DNA of 64,000 nt from Cellulomonas humilata (GCF_030814415.1 NZ_JAUSVB010000002.1:310001-374000); one strand, 5' to 3'; numbered from the stretch's first letter, positions 52,541 through 61,771 are shown. Made by a program: numbers and translations. Notes: a model not told the origin generated them from the sequence alone.

Positions 52541-53443
52541 ATGCCGCTCGACATCTTCGTGCCGTTCTGGGGAGACCCTGCGCTCCTGAAGGAGACGGTG
52601 CGCAGCGTGCAGGCCCAGACGGACGACGACTGGCTGCTGACGGTGGTGGACGACGCCTACCCGGACCCGACCGTGGCCGAGTACTTCGCGGGCATCGACG
52701 ACCCGCGCGTCCGATACGTGCGCAACGAGCAGAACCTCGGGATCACGGACAACTACCGGCGCTGCGTCGGCATGGCCACGGAGGAGCTCATCGTCCTCCT
52801 GGGCTGCGACGACGTGCTGCTGCCGACGTACGTGGCGACGGTCCTGGACGCGCACCGCCGCTTCCCGCAGGCGCACATGATCCAGCCGGGCGTGGACATC
52901 ATCGACGAGACCGGCACGGTGACCAGCACCCTCGCGGACACGGTCAAGCAGAAGCTGTCGATGCCGCGCGCGCCCCAGCCGCGGCTGCTCGCCGGCGAGG
53001 AGCTGGCGTCCAGCCTCTTGCGCGCCAACTGGTTGTACTGGCCGTCCATCGTGTTCCGCCGCGAGGCGATCCAGGCCGCGGGCTTCCGCGACGGGTACCC
53101 GATCATCCAGGACCTCGCGCTGGAGATCGACATCGTGTGCGCCGGCGGTCCGCTCCTGCTGCTCCCCGACGTGTGCTTCCAGTACCGCCGTCACGGCGCC
53201 AGCGCGTCCTCGGCGACCGCGGGGGGCGGGGCGCGGTTCGACGGCGAGCGACGCTACTTCGCGGAGGCCGCCGAGCAGATGTCGGCGCTCGGCTGGCGAC
53301 GGGCGGCGCGCGCCGCCCGGTGGCACCTCACGTCCCGTGCGCACGCGCTCACGCTGCTGCCGCGCGTGCTCGTCGACCGCGACGCGGATGCCGCCAAGAT
53401 GCTCGCCCACCACGCCTTCGCCGGGACGCGCACCTCCGCCTGA
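52541..53443 (+). CDS. Glycosyltransferase family 2
   Basis: 300 residues from ATG at 52541 (AAGGAC upstream). GT-A fold: DIFVPFWGDPALLKETVRSV, VVDDAYPDPTVAEYF, NEQNLGITDNYRRCV, the metal site LLGCDDVLLP and YPIIQDLALEIDIVC. The Cys-Asp-Asp variant of the DxD region occurs in some O-antigen GT2 enzymes. It precedes the epimerase gene by 78 bp on the same strand, so the sugar made or converted by that enzyme may be its donor. Substrate otherwise unknown. Confidence 0.87.
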   Translation: MPLDIFVPFWGDPALLKETVRSVQAQTDDDWLLTVVDDAYPDPTVAEYFAGIDDPRVRYVRNEQNLGITDNYRRCVGMATEELIVLLGCDDVLLPTYVATVLDAHRRFPQAHMIQPGVDIIDETGTVTSTLADTVKQKLSMPRAPQPRLLAGEELASSLLRANWLYWPSIVFRREAIQAAGFRDGYPIIQDLALEIDIVCAGGPLLLLPDVCFQYRRHGASASSATAGGGARFDGERRYFAEAAEQMSALGWRRAARAARWHLTSRAHALTLLPRVLVDRDADAAKMLAHHAFAGTRTSA

Positions 53444-53521
53444 GGCCGTCCGAGGCTGCGTGAGAGACTGCCCGGGGCTCGCGCCGGCGGGCCGGCACCC
53501 ACCGACGAGATCGAGCACAGC

Positions 53522-54610
53522 GTGAGCTCTGGCACCACACAGCGACCGGGCACGGCCCTGGTGACCGGCGGCGCCGGGTTCATCGGGTCGGCCATCTCCA
53601 CCGCCCTGGCCGACCGGTTCGACCGCGTCGTCGCCGTCGACAACCTGCACCCGCAGATCCATCCGTCCGCTGCGCGACCGGCGGGCCTCGACCCGCGCGT
53701 CGAGCTGGTGGTCGGCGACATCACGGTCCCCGAGACGTGGGACCGGCTGCTCGCCGACGTCACGCCCGACGTCGTCGTGCACCTCGCGGCGGAGACGGGG
53801 ACCGGCCAGTCTCTGGAGGAGTCCACGCGGCACGCCTCGGTCAACGTGGTGGGCACGACGCAGATGCTCGACGCGTTCACGCGCCGCGGCACCCTCCCGC
53901 GCCGGATCGTCCTGTCCAGCAGCCGCGCCGTCTACGGCGAGGGCGCCTGGCTGACCGGCTCGGGCGACACCTGGTACCCGCCGCAGCGCACCCGGCAGAC
54001 CCTCGAGGACGGCGTCTGGGACTTCCCCGGGGCCACCGCGACCGCGATGGACGCACGGACGGTGTTCCCGGCGCCGGTGAGCGTCTACGGCGCCACGAAG
54101 CTCGCGCAGGAGCACATCCTCACGGTGTGGTGCCGCGCCCGCGGCGTCGAGGCGGTCGTGCTGCGCCTGCAGAACGTGTACGGACCCGGGCAGTCGCTGA
54201 TCAACCCCTACACCGGGATCATGTCGCTGTTCTGCCGCATGGCGAAGGCCGGCCGCTCGATCCCCTTGTACGAGGACGGTGCCGTGCGCCGCGACTTCGT
54301 GCTCATCGATGACGTCGCGCGTGCGGTGCACCTGGCGGCGACCGTCGAGGCGGCGCCTTCGGGGCCCGTAGACGTCGGCTCGGGGGAGGACCAGACGATC
54401 GCCACGGCGGCGGAGCTGATCGCGGCGTACTACGACGCCCCCGCGCCGCACGTCACGGGGCAGTTCCGCGAGGGCGACGTGCGCCACGCGTGGGCGGATG
54501 TCACCGTCGCGGCGAGCACCCTCGGCTGGGCCCCGGAGCACGACCTGCGCGCGGGGATCGCACGCCTGGCGGCGTGGATCGACACGCAGCCGCTGCCGCC
54601 CCTGCCCTGA
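53522..54610 (+). CDS. Extended SDR sugar-nucleotide epimerase, dTDP-rhamnose 4-epimerase-like
   Basis: 362 residues. NAD motif [23 protein letters not shown], catalytic SSSRAVYGEG and YGATKLAQEHIL (Tyr/Lys), then LRLQNVYGPGQSL. The SSSRAVYGEG and LQNVYGPGQSL strings resemble WbiB-type dTDP-L-rhamnose 4-epimerases, which make dTDP-6-deoxy-L-talose, but the cysteine-rich insert common in that group is absent. A UDP-hexose 4-epimerase is the alternative. GTG at 53522 has a weak ribosome site. A dTDP-sugar role would fit the rfb genes in the locus. Confidence 0.8.
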   Translation: MSSGTTQRPGTALVTGGAGFIGSAISTALADRFDRVVAVDNLHPQIHPSAARPAGLDPRVELVVGDITVPETWDRLLADVTPDVVVHLAAETGTGQSLEESTRHASVNVVGTTQMLDAFTRRGTLPRRIVLSSSRAVYGEGAWLTGSGDTWYPPQRTRQTLEDGVWDFPGATATAMDARTVFPAPVSVYGATKLAQEHILTVWCRARGVEAVVLRLQNVYGPGQSLINPYTGIMSLFCRMAKAGRSIPLYEDGAVRRDFVLIDDVARAVHLAATVEAAPSGPVDVGSGEDQTIATAAELIAAYYDAPAPHVTGQFREGDVRHAWADVTVAASTLGWAPEHDLRAGIARLAAWIDTQPLPPLP

Positions 54611-54642
54611 CGCGGTCCGCCCCCGCGAGGGGGCAGACCGCG
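54611..54642. terminator. Hairpin terminator between the epimerase and colD genes
   Basis: CGCGGTC pairs with GACCGCG and, past one mismatch, GCCCCC with GGGGGC around a GCGA tetraloop. Located directly after the epimerase stop and 8 bp before the colD stop; it can act both ways. Confidence 0.7.
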
Positions 54643-54649
54643 CCGGCGG

Positions 54650-55831
54650 TCAGCTCAGTGCCGCGAGCGTGTCGTGCAGCAGGTCGATCTGCTGCTCGAC
54701 CGGGTAGTGGTGGTTGCCCACGAAGAGCCCGTCCGCGTGGATCTTGTCGGCCGCGGGCAGGGCGTCCGGCACGTCGGCGTCCAGGTAGCGCATGACGGGG
54801 TTGCGCGTGAAGTTGCCGGCCACGATCGGGCGGCACTCGATGCCGGCACCCGTGAGCGCGGCGACGACGTCGGCACGTCGGCCGGCCAGCGCACCCTCGA
54901 GGACGAGCGAGAAGCCGAACCAGCTGCTCTCGCCGGTCTCCTTCTGCAGCCGGACGTCATCCAGGCCACCCAGCTTCTGCTGGAAGTAGACGGCGTTCGC
55001 GCGTCGGCCCTGCACGAGGCCGGGAACCTTGGCGATCTGCTCGATGCCGAGCGCCCCCGACATCTCGAGGGGGCGCACGTTGTACCCGGGCAGGACGAAC
55101 CGGAACAGGTCGTCGAACGCGTCCCCGGACTTCGGGTGCACGACGTTGTCGACGGCCAGCTCGCGCGTCCACCCGTGCGCGCGCAGCGACACGAGCATCT
55201 GGCGCAGGTAGTCGTCGTCCGTCAGGACGAGGCCGCCCTCCATCGTCGAGATGTGGTGCGAGAAGAACGAGCTCAGCGTGCCCATCGCACCGAAGGTCCC
55301 GGCGAACCGGCCCTCGAACGTGGCGCCCAGGGACTCGCAGTTGTCCTCGAGGACGAGCAGCCCGTGCTCGTCGGCGATCGCCTGCAGCCGCCGGAAGTCG
55401 TTCGGGTTGCCCAGGAGGTTCACCGCGAAGATCGCCTTGGTGCGCGGGCCGATCGCCGCCTCCACCTGCTCGAGGTCGAGGTTGAGCGTGTCGACGTCGA
55501 TGTCCACGAACTTCAGGCGCAGCCCGTACTGGTGCAGCGGGTAGTACGTGGTCGCCCACGACACCGCCGGCACGATGACCTCGTCGCCGGCGTTGAGGTC
55601 GCTGCGGGGGTCGAGCACCGCAGCCGCGACCGCGATCAGGTTGGCGCTGCTGCCGGAGTTGACCATGACGGCGTGCGCGGAGCCGAACGCGTCGGCGACC
55701 CGGCGCTCGAACTCCGCCACCAGCGGACCCATGGTGAAGCGACCGCTCGCGATCACGCGCTGCAGCGCGTCGAGCTCGGCCTCGTCCCAGGAGGAGGTGG
55801 CCAGGGGGAACGTGGGGGATGCGTCAGGCAT
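54650..55831 (-). CDS. colD: GDP-4-keto-6-deoxymannose 3-dehydratase (ColD-like)
   Basis: 393 residues, DegT/DnrJ/EryC1/StrS fold. The catalytic Lys of aminotransferases is replaced by His: SSFFSHHISTMEGG (His192, with His193 beside it), as in ColD, where PMP stays unbound and the enzyme removes the 3-OH. Other landmarks match ColD along the whole chain: FPLATSSWDEAELDAL, SGRFTMG, NSGSSANL, EVIVPAVSWATTYYPLHQY, LEDNCESLGATF (Asp163), RAHGWTREL, FVLPGYNVRPLEMSGALGIEQ, SSWFGFS and GIECRPIVAGNF. The substrate, GDP-4-keto-6-deoxymannose, is the product of Gmd, encoded two genes upstream. Last gene of the operon. Confidence 0.9.
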   Translation of the reverse strand: MPDASPTFPLATSSWDEAELDALQRVIASGRFTMGPLVAEFERRVADAFGSAHAVMVNSGSSANLIAVAAAVLDPRSDLNAGDEVIVPAVSWATTYYPLHQYGLRLKFVDIDVDTLNLDLEQVEAAIGPRTKAIFAVNLLGNPNDFRRLQAIADEHGLLVLEDNCESLGATFEGRFAGTFGAMGTLSSFFSHHISTMEGGLVLTDDDYLRQMLVSLRAHGWTRELAVDNVVHPKSGDAFDDLFRFVLPGYNVRPLEMSGALGIEQIAKVPGLVQGRRANAVYFQQKLGGLDDVRLQKETGESSWFGFSLVLEGALAGRRADVVAALTGAGIECRPIVAGNFTRNPVMRYLDADVPDALPAADKIHADGLFVGNHHYPVEQQIDLLHDTLAALS

Positions 55832-55846
55832 GGTCTCTCTCGGTGC

Positions 55847-56782
55847 TCAGGGGGTCAGCGTGCGGTCGTGGTGGGCGAGGTACGCCGCGTACGTGGCGGC
55901 CATCCCGTCCGACAGGGAGGTCGGGGTGGTCCAGCCGAGCGCGCGCGCCGCCGAGGAGTCGATGAGGCGTCGGGGCGTGCCGCTGGGCTTGTCGGTCTCG
56001 AACGTGAACGTGCCGCGGTAGCCGACGACGTCCCGCGCGACCTCGTAGTACTCGCGCACGGAGTGGTCGGTCCCGCACCCGAGGTTGAGCGCGTCCGGCC
56101 AGTCGGCGAGCCGGCCGACCTGGTCGATCAGCCAGGCGGCCAGGTCCGGCGCGTAGGTGAACTCCCGCCGCGCCGTGCCGTCGCCCCAGACCGGGACCGT
56201 CGGGTCGCCCGCCAGGTGTGCGCGGTGGATCTTGCCGATCGCGGCGGCCACGAGGTGCGCGCTCTGCCCGAAGTGGTCGTGCGGGCCGTACAGGTTCGAC
56301 GGCACCGCCGCGCGGTAGTTCCGGCCGTACTGCTGGCTGGCGAAGGCGCACAGCCGAGCGGCCGCGCCCTTCGCCAGGGCGTAGCCCTCGTTCGCACCCT
56401 CGAGAGGGGCGGACAGGGCGTCGGACTCGACGAACGGCCGCTCGTACCGGTCGGGGTACACCGCGGCCGTCCCCACGTACAGCAGGTCGGGGACGCCGGC
56501 CTCGATGCACGCACCGATGACCGACGTGTCGAGCAGCAGGTTCTCCAGCAGGTACGTGGCCGGCTCTGCGAGCTTGGCGGCGATGCCGCCGACCTTGGCG
56601 GCCGCGTGGACGACCGCCTCGGGGCGCTCCCGCTCGAGCAGCGCCCGGGTGGCCGCACGGTCGCGCAGGTCGACGACGTCGCGGGTGACCACGATCAGCT
56701 CGTCGTCCGGGCGCTGCTGCGCCCATCCCTCGACGAGGGTGCTGCCGAGCATCCCGGCACCGCCGGTCAAGAGCACGCGCAC
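55847..56782 (-). CDS. Fcl/ColC-like GDP-4-keto-6-deoxyhexose reductase or epimerase-reductase
   Basis: 311 residues from GTG at 56782 (GGAGG 6 nt upstream). Close to GDP-L-fucose synthase: LLTGGAGMLGSTLVEGW, AAAKVGGIAAK, NEGYALAKGAAARLC (Tyr134, Lys138), YGRNYRAAVPSNLYGPHDHF and SAHLV (His176, matching His179 of E. coli Fcl). The Fcl catalytic stretch GSSCIYP reads GTAAVYP here, so Ser107 becomes Thr and the epimerisation Cys109 becomes Ala107. It may therefore reduce C4 with altered or no C5 epimerisation. Between gmd and colD, it should act on the 3,6-dideoxy-4-keto sugar. GDP-colitose synthase or a D-sugar reductase are both possible. Confidence 0.85.
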   Translation of the reverse strand: MRVLLTGGAGMLGSTLVEGWAQQRPDDELIVVTRDVVDLRDRAATRALLERERPEAVVHAAAKVGGIAAKLAEPATYLLENLLLDTSVIGACIEAGVPDLLYVGTAAVYPDRYERPFVESDALSAPLEGANEGYALAKGAAARLCAFASQQYGRNYRAAVPSNLYGPHDHFGQSAHLVAAAIGKIHRAHLAGDPTVPVWGDGTARREFTYAPDLAAWLIDQVGRLADWPDALNLGCGTDHSVREYYEVARDVVGYRGTFTFETDKPSGTPRRLIDSSAARALGWTTPTSLSDGMAATYAAYLAHHDRTLTP

Positions 56783-56853
56783 GTGCGGCCTCCGAGCTTG
56801 TCTGTGGTGAGCACGTCGTCGGGACGCCCGCGGGCGACCTCCGGGCGGACCGC

Positions 56854-57876
56854 CTAGGCCTGCTGGACCTCGTCGACGTAGTGGCGACCCTCGGTCTCGA
56901 GCGCGGCGATGTCGGCGTCGACCATGATCTCGGCGAGGCGCGGGGTGTGCACCTTCGGGGTCCAGTCGAGGAGGCGCTGCGCCTTGGACGGGTCGCCGAT
57001 CAGGGCGTCGACCTCCGTCGGGCGCAGGTAGCGCTCGTCGAACTTGACGTACTTCTCCCACTCGAGGCCGACGCGCTCGAACGAGAACTGGAGGAAGTCG
57101 CGGACCGAGTACGCCGTCCCGGTCGCGATGACGAAGTCCTGCGGCTCGTCGTGCTGGAGCATCCGCCACATGGCCTCGACGTACTCGGGGGCGTAGCCCC
57201 AGTCGCGCACGGCGTCGAGGTTGCCCATGTACAGCTCGGTCTGCTGGCCCGCGGCGATGCGCGCGACCGCACGCGTGATCTTGCGCGTGACGAACGTGCC
57301 ACCGCGTCGCGGCGACTCGTGGTTGAACAGGATGCCGTTGCAGGCGAAGATCCCGTACGCCTCGCGGTAGTTGCGCGTGATCCAGTACGAGTAGACCTTG
57401 GCGACGCCGTACGGGGAGCGCGGGTAGAACGGCGTGTCCTCGTCCTGCGGGGGCGGGGTAGCGCCGAACATCTCGGAGCTGCTGGCCTGGTAGAACCGCG
57501 GCGAGATGCCGGCGGCCCGGATGGCCTCGAGCAGGCGGATCGAGCCCAGGCCGGTCGAGTCGGCGGTGTACTCGGGCTCGTCGAAGCTGACGCGCACGTG
57601 AGACTGCGCGGCGAGGTTGTAGACCTCGTCGGGCTGGATCTCGTTGAGCAGCGTGACGAGGCGCGAGCCGTCGGTCAGGTCCCCGAAGTGCAGGAAGAGC
57701 CGGTGGTTCGGGTCCTGCGACTCCTGGTAGATGTGGTCGATGCGCTGCGTGTTGAAGGTCGACGCCCGGCGGATGAGCCCGTGCACCTCGTACCCCTTCG
57801 ACAGGAGAAGCTCCGCGAGGTAGCTGCCGTCCTGCCCGGTGATACCCGTGATCAGAGCTCGCTTGGTGGTCGTCAT
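56854..57876 (-). CDS. gmd: GDP-mannose 4,6-dehydratase
   Basis: 340 residues from ATG at 57876, overlapping the acyltransferase stop by 4 bp (ATGA). It converts GDP-D-mannose to GDP-4-keto-6-deoxy-D-mannose. Motifs: [81 protein letters not shown] (Tyr/Lys) and [16 protein letters not shown]. It is a full-length enzyme with all known catalytic residues. The product feeds the ColD-like dehydratase and the Fcl-like enzyme encoded downstream. GDP-mannose would come from ManA-derived mannose-6-phosphate. Confidence 0.95.
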   Translation of the reverse strand: MTTTKRALITGITGQDGSYLAELLLSKGYEVHGLIRRASTFNTQRIDHIYQESQDPNHRLFLHFGDLTDGSRLVTLLNEIQPDEVYNLAAQSHVRVSFDEPEYTADSTGLGSIRLLEAIRAAGISPRFYQASSSEMFGATPPPQDEDTPFYPRSPYGVAKVYSYWITRNYREAYGIFACNGILFNHESPRRGGTFVTRKITRAVARIAAGQQTELYMGNLDAVRDWGYAPEYVEAMWRMLQHDEPQDFVIATGTAYSVRDFLQFSFERVGLEWEKYVKFDERYLRPTEVDALIGDPSKAQRLLDWTPKVHTPRLAEIMVDADIAALETEGRHYVDEVQQA

Positions 57877-59120
57877 CGGGGTTGCCCGCTCCCAGTCATC
57901 GTCTGCGCCGCGCTCGACGGCGTGCTCTCGGTCGATTCTTCGACCACGGGAGCGTACCCGTTCACCGGTGCCAGGACGGCGGGCGGGCGTGCGTGCGTGG
58001 TCACCTTGCGGGCTCGTCGCAGCACCGGTCGCTCGATCAGCAACCAGCTCGCGATGGCGAGCGGAAGGGTGCAGACGATCGCGAGGAGGTCGTAGACCGC
58101 GAGGTTGAGCGTGTAGAGCCCTGCCAGCGCGAGGAGCTGCTGGACGGGCCACGCGTAGATGTACACGCCGTACGAGACGTCGTGCTTCTGCACCAGCCTG
58201 GGCGCGGGGATCACAGCACCCGCCCACATGATCACGTAGGCCAGGAGCGGTGCCGCCAGCTGCGGACCCCAGCCGGGGACGTTGAGCACGATCAGGAAGC
58301 CGACAGCGGCGGCCAGCAGGGCCAGCGGCCACGTGAACGAGAACTTGTCCTTGACCATGTACAGGAACGAGCCGGCCAGGAAGAACGGGATCAGCTGCAG
58401 CAGGTACATGAGGTCGGCGTTGCCGCCGAAGTACGGGGCGATCTGCGGCCAGCCGCCGTACCCGACGATGCTGACGAGCATGGCCACGAAGACGACCCAC
58501 GGCCGACGACGCACCCAGACGAAGCACAGCAGCGCCGCGATGATGAGGTAGCAGAGGAACTCGTAGTAGAGCGTCCACAGGGAGCCGGACCAGGCGGCCG
58601 GGTACGGCACGCCGGTCGGGGTGCCCGCGACGTCGAAGGCGATGATCCGCAGCCCCGCGTTGGCGAAGATGTAGTTGGCCGGGGTGAACGGCGTGGTGAA
58701 GAACCCGTCGAGGCTCCCGTGCGCCTTGACGAACGCGAGGGGCGCGAAGACGAGCGCCGTCACGACGAGGCACACGAGGAAGGCCGGGAAGATGCGCGCG
58801 ATGCGCAGGACCAGGTAGTCACCGAGCGGCTTGGTCAGCCGGCTTCCGGTGATGAGGTAGCCGGAGATGGCGAAGAAGCCCATCACCGCCCAGCCGCCCA
58901 TGTTCTGGCCGTTGAGCTGCGGGCCGACGCCCTTGCCCGCCAGGTACCACCCGTGCGCGACGAGGACCGAGTAGGCCAGCACGAGGCGGATGAGGTTCAG
59001 CCCGTTGTTGCGGCCCTGCAGCTCGGAGGCGCCCCACGTGAGAAGCCGGCTGCGGCCGGAAGGTCGCGGTGCCGGCGGGAGGGCGAGGCTGGGGGACTCC
59101 GAGGTGGTGGCCGCCGTCAC
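57873..59120 (-). CDS. Acyltransferase 3 family membrane protein
   Basis: 415 residues from GTG at 59120, overlapping the rfbA stop (GTGA). About ten helices. Family landmarks: [22 protein letters not shown] with the conserved Arg and His, [33 protein letters not shown] and [15 protein letters not shown]. Residues about 385-415 are a Pro/Ser/Thr-rich tail. It should O-acylate a surface sugar. It is embedded between rfbA and gmd with overlaps on both sides, so its expression is tied to both nucleotide-sugar pathways; the 6-deoxy or dideoxy sugar is a reasonable acceptor. Confidence 0.88.
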   Translation of the reverse strand: MTAATTSESPSLALPPAPRPSGRSRLLTWGASELQGRNNGLNLIRLVLAYSVLVAHGWYLAGKGVGPQLNGQNMGGWAVMGFFAISGYLITGSRLTKPLGDYLVLRIARIFPAFLVCLVVTALVFAPLAFVKAHGSLDGFFTTPFTPANYIFANAGLRIIAFDVAGTPTGVPYPAAWSGSLWTLYYEFLCYLIIAALLCFVWVRRRPWVVFVAMLVSIVGYGGWPQIAPYFGGNADLMYLLQLIPFFLAGSFLYMVKDKFSFTWPLALLAAAVGFLIVLNVPGWGPQLAAPLLAYVIMWAGAVIPAPRLVQKHDVSYGVYIYAWPVQQLLALAGLYTLNLAVYDLLAIVCTLPLAIASWLLIERPVLRRARKVTTHARPPAVLAPVNGYAPVVEESTESTPSSAAQTMTGSGQPR

Positions 59121-59986
59121 GAGCCGGCCTCCAGCAGCTCCAGGAGGTACGTGCCGTACCCCGACTTGACCAGCTTCTCGGCGCGGACGCGCAGGTCGTC
59201 GTCCGAGAGGAAACCGCGGCGCCAGGCCACCTCCTCCGGCGACCCGATCTTGAGCCCCTGCCGGTGCTCGACCGTGCGCACGTAGTCGGACGCCTCGAGC
59301 AGCGAGTCGAACGTCCCCGTGTCGAGCCACGCCGTCCCGCGCGGCAGGACCTCGACGCGCAGCCGCCCCTGGGCGAGGTAGTGCCGGTTGACGTCGGTGA
59401 TCTCGTACTCGCCGCGTGCCGACGGCTCCAGGTCCCGCGCGATCGCGACGACGTCGTTGTCGTAGAAGTAGAGACCGGGGACGGCGAAGCTGCTCTTCGG
59501 CTTGGCGGGCTTCTCCTCCAGGGAGAGCGCGCGGCCGGCCTCGTCGAACTCCACGACGCCGTACTCCGTCGGGTTGGCCACCCGGTAGGCGAAGACCGCG
59601 CCACCGTCGACGTCCTCGAACCGCTGGAGCTTCGCACCGAGGCCGGGGCCGTAGAAGATGTTGTCGCCGAGGACCAGGGCCGCGCCTTCCGACCCGATGA
59701 AGTCCGCGCCGATCACGAACGCCTGCGCCAGGCCGTTGGGCTCCGGCTGCGTGGCGAACGTGATGGAGATCCCGAACTGCGAGCCGTCACCGAGGAGGCG
59801 CTGGAACTGCTCGGCGTCGTGCGGCGTCGTGATGATCAGGACGTCACGGATGCCCGCCAGGATGAGCGTGGAGAGCGGGTAGTAGATCATCGGCTTGTCG
59901 TACACCGGGACGAGCTGCTTGCTCACTCCGAGAGTGATCGGGTGCAGTCGTGTACCGGAGCCGCCGGCCAAGATTATTCCGCGCAT
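59117..59986 (-). CDS. rfbA: Glucose-1-phosphate thymidylyltransferase
   Basis: 289 residues from ATG at 59986. It makes dTDP-glucose from dTTP and glucose-1-phosphate, the first step to dTDP-rhamnose. Signature [18 protein letters not shown] (nucleotide loop), [39 protein letters not shown] and [14 protein letters not shown]. Length and C-terminal allosteric helix region are normal. It is the first gene of the rfbA-acyltransferase-gmd-fcl-colD operon; this ties rhamnose supply to the GDP-dideoxysugar branch. Confidence 0.95.
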   Translation of the reverse strand: MRGIILAGGSGTRLHPITLGVSKQLVPVYDKPMIYYPLSTLILAGIRDVLIITTPHDAEQFQRLLGDGSQFGISITFATQPEPNGLAQAFVIGADFIGSEGAALVLGDNIFYGPGLGAKLQRFEDVDGGAVFAYRVANPTEYGVVEFDEAGRALSLEEKPAKPKSSFAVPGLYFYDNDVVAIARDLEPSARGEYEITDVNRHYLAQGRLRVEVLPRGTAWLDTGTFDSLLEASDYVRTVEHRQGLKIGSPEEVAWRRGFLSDDDLRVRAEKLVKSGYGTYLLELLEAGS

Positions 59987-60056
59987 GGGAACCTAGTGTG
60001 CAGTATGCGACGTCTCGGACGTGCATCCGGGCGGCGCTCGCGACCGCCCCGGGCTC

Positions 60057-60917
60057 CTAGGTGGCGGAGGCCATGATCCTGCGGATCACGTCGGCGTTGC
60101 CCCACGTGGCGGGGGACTCGAACGGGCGGTCCGGGAAGGCACCGTACTCGAGCCGGATGTCGTAGCCGCGCTCCGCGATGAACGACTCGGCCCGGTGGGC
60201 GAGCGACTCCGGGGTCCCGGAGCAGCAGTTGATGATGCCCGTCTCCTGCGACTGCGACGCGACCGCCGCGATCTGGGCGGCCAGCTCGTGGACCTCGACG
60301 AAGTCGAACTTGTTGGCGCCGGTGGTGAAGGGGAAGGTCGGGTCACCGCGCTCGGCCGCCTGGGCGATCTTGGTGAAGATCGAGCTGTTGGCCTCGTCGT
60401 CCCCGTAGATGTAGAAGCAGCGCAGCCACTGGAACGTGACCGGACCGCCGCGCAGCTCGACCTCCAGCGCCTCGCGCAGGGCGTTCTTGGCGATGCCGTA
60501 GAGGGTCTGCGGGTGGGTCGGGGTGTCCGCGTCGATCTCGCCCTCGTGGTAGCCGATCTCGTGCATCGTGCCGGCCACGGTGAGGTGCGACGCGCCCTCC
60601 GCGACCAGGCGCGTCAGGAACCGGTAGTGGTCCGACAGCCGCGACATGTGGGCGGGCGAGCCGTGGTGGAAACCCGCCTCCCAGGCGAGGTGCACGACGA
60701 CGTCGGGGGAGTGGAGCGCCTCGTAGGAGGCCTCGTCCGCGTCGAAGATGTCGACCCCGAGGACCGTCGCGCGCGGGTCGACGCGCGACCCGCCCGGGAC
60801 GCGGGCCGCCCGGTCGACGGCCACCACCCGGGCTCCGCGGTCCAGCAGGGCGGTGACGACGTGCCGGCCGATGTAGCCGCCCGCACCGGTGACCAGGACG
60901 GTCGCGTCGCCTGCCAT
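60057..60917 (-). CDS. Extended SDR NAD(P)-dependent sugar-nucleotide reductase/epimerase
   Basis: 286 residues from ATG at 60917, chosen because the NAD motif VLVTGAGGYIGRH then lies at the start; a GTG at 60983 would add 22 unrelated residues. Catalytic-region strings are TVAGTMHEIGYHEGEID and LYGIAKNALREALEVEL (Tyr/Lys), then LRCFYIYGDDEANSSIF. This subgroup occurs in rfb polysaccharide clusters, and its closest named relatives are 4-keto reductases such as dTDP-6-deoxy-L-talose 4-dehydrogenase and CDP-abequose synthase. A 4-keto-sugar reductase role is inferred. It is 71 bp upstream of rfbA on the same strand and may lead the operon. Confidence 0.8.
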   Translation of the reverse strand: MAGDATVLVTGAGGYIGRHVVTALLDRGARVVAVDRAARVPGGSRVDPRATVLGVDIFDADEASYEALHSPDVVVHLAWEAGFHHGSPAHMSRLSDHYRFLTRLVAEGASHLTVAGTMHEIGYHEGEIDADTPTHPQTLYGIAKNALREALEVELRGGPVTFQWLRCFYIYGDDEANSSIFTKIAQAAERGDPTFPFTTGANKFDFVEVHELAAQIAAVASQSQETGIINCCSGTPESLAHRAESFIAERGYDIRLEYGAFPDRPFESPATWGNADVIRRIMASAT

Positions 60918-61037
60918 CGTGGAAGCCACCGCTCTCTGGTCGTCCGTCGGCCGCTCGCGCGCCCCGCTGTGCAAACGGTGCACATTAACACCGCGGGCCG
61001 CGCCTCCTCCGGGCGGGCTGCCCCGGAGAACGTGCCC

Positions 61038-61766
61038 CTATCCCGCCGTCCCGAGCAGGTCCGTCGTGACCCGCTCGGTCCCGACGAGCCGCGCGCGACG
61101 GTCGGGGTCGTCGAGCAGCACGCGGCCGACCTCGGGGCTGACGAGGACGAGCGACCCGTCGCCCGCCAGGGTGCCGAGCACAGCCAGCAGGTCGACCGTG
61201 CCGGTCCGGTCGGGTGCGACCCGCAGCACGCGACCAGGTTCCGGGGTGACGGCCGTCGTCAGCAGGTCGGCGTGCGTGACGGTCTCGGCCCCGACGAGCG
61301 CGGTCTCGTCCGGCTGCGCCGGCGCCGTCCAGCCCAGCGCGTCGGCGTAGGTCATGACGGCCGTCGCGGCGTCCACCGCCCCGGCGGGCAGCGTGCCGTC
61401 GTACCGGCGGGCGAGCGCGGGCAGGCTGACTGCGACGAGCTCGGTCGCGCCCGGGCTCGCGTCGGGCCGGTCGGTCACGACCACGTCCGCCTCCTCGGGC
61501 ACGAGGCTCACGCACGCGCCGACCCGCCAGGTGGCCAGGGCCCAGATCACGGTTCGCCAGTGGCCGGGCAGGTCGAGCCGCACGCGCGTCCCCGGCTCGG
61601 CGTCGAACTCCTCCACGAGCAGGTTCGCCGTCTTGTTCACCCAGTTCTCCAGGACCGCGCCGGAGAGCTCGACGCGCTCGCCGCCGTCGCCGTACCAGGT
61701 GAGCCGTGGCCGGCCAGGGTCGCGGGTGAGCAGGCGCAGGAGGTCGGCAGTGGTCGTCGGAGGCAC
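61038..61766 (-). CDS. TIGR03089 family protein
   Basis: 242 residues from GTG at 61766. It fits TIGR03089, an actinobacterial family resembling the N-terminal part of AMP-binding (acyl-CoA synthetase) enzymes: RLTWYGDGGERVELSGAVLENWVNKTANLL and WRTVIWALATWRVGACVSLVP. The C-terminal catalytic domain of adenylating enzymes is absent, so adenylation activity is doubtful and the function is unknown. M. tuberculosis Rv3268, beside an LCP gene (Rv3267), belongs to this family. Here about 38 kb of polysaccharide genes separate it from the LCP genes. Confidence 0.85.
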   Translation of the reverse strand: MPPTTTADLLRLLTRDPGRPRLTWYGDGGERVELSGAVLENWVNKTANLLVEEFDAEPGTRVRLDLPGHWRTVIWALATWRVGACVSLVPEEADVVVTDRPDASPGATELVAVSLPALARRYDGTLPAGAVDAATAVMTYADALGWTAPAQPDETALVGAETVTHADLLTTAVTPEPGRVLRVAPDRTGTVDLLAVLGTLAGDGSLVLVSPEVGRVLLDDPDRRARLVGTERVTTDLLGTAG

Positions 61767-61771
61767 GCTCC

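Noticed and set aside
54650..55831. Ordinary sugar aminotransferase (DegT/DnrJ/EryC1/StrS)
   Set aside because: The PLP-binding Lys is His (SHHIS), and the surrounding motifs follow ColD, a 3-dehydratase.
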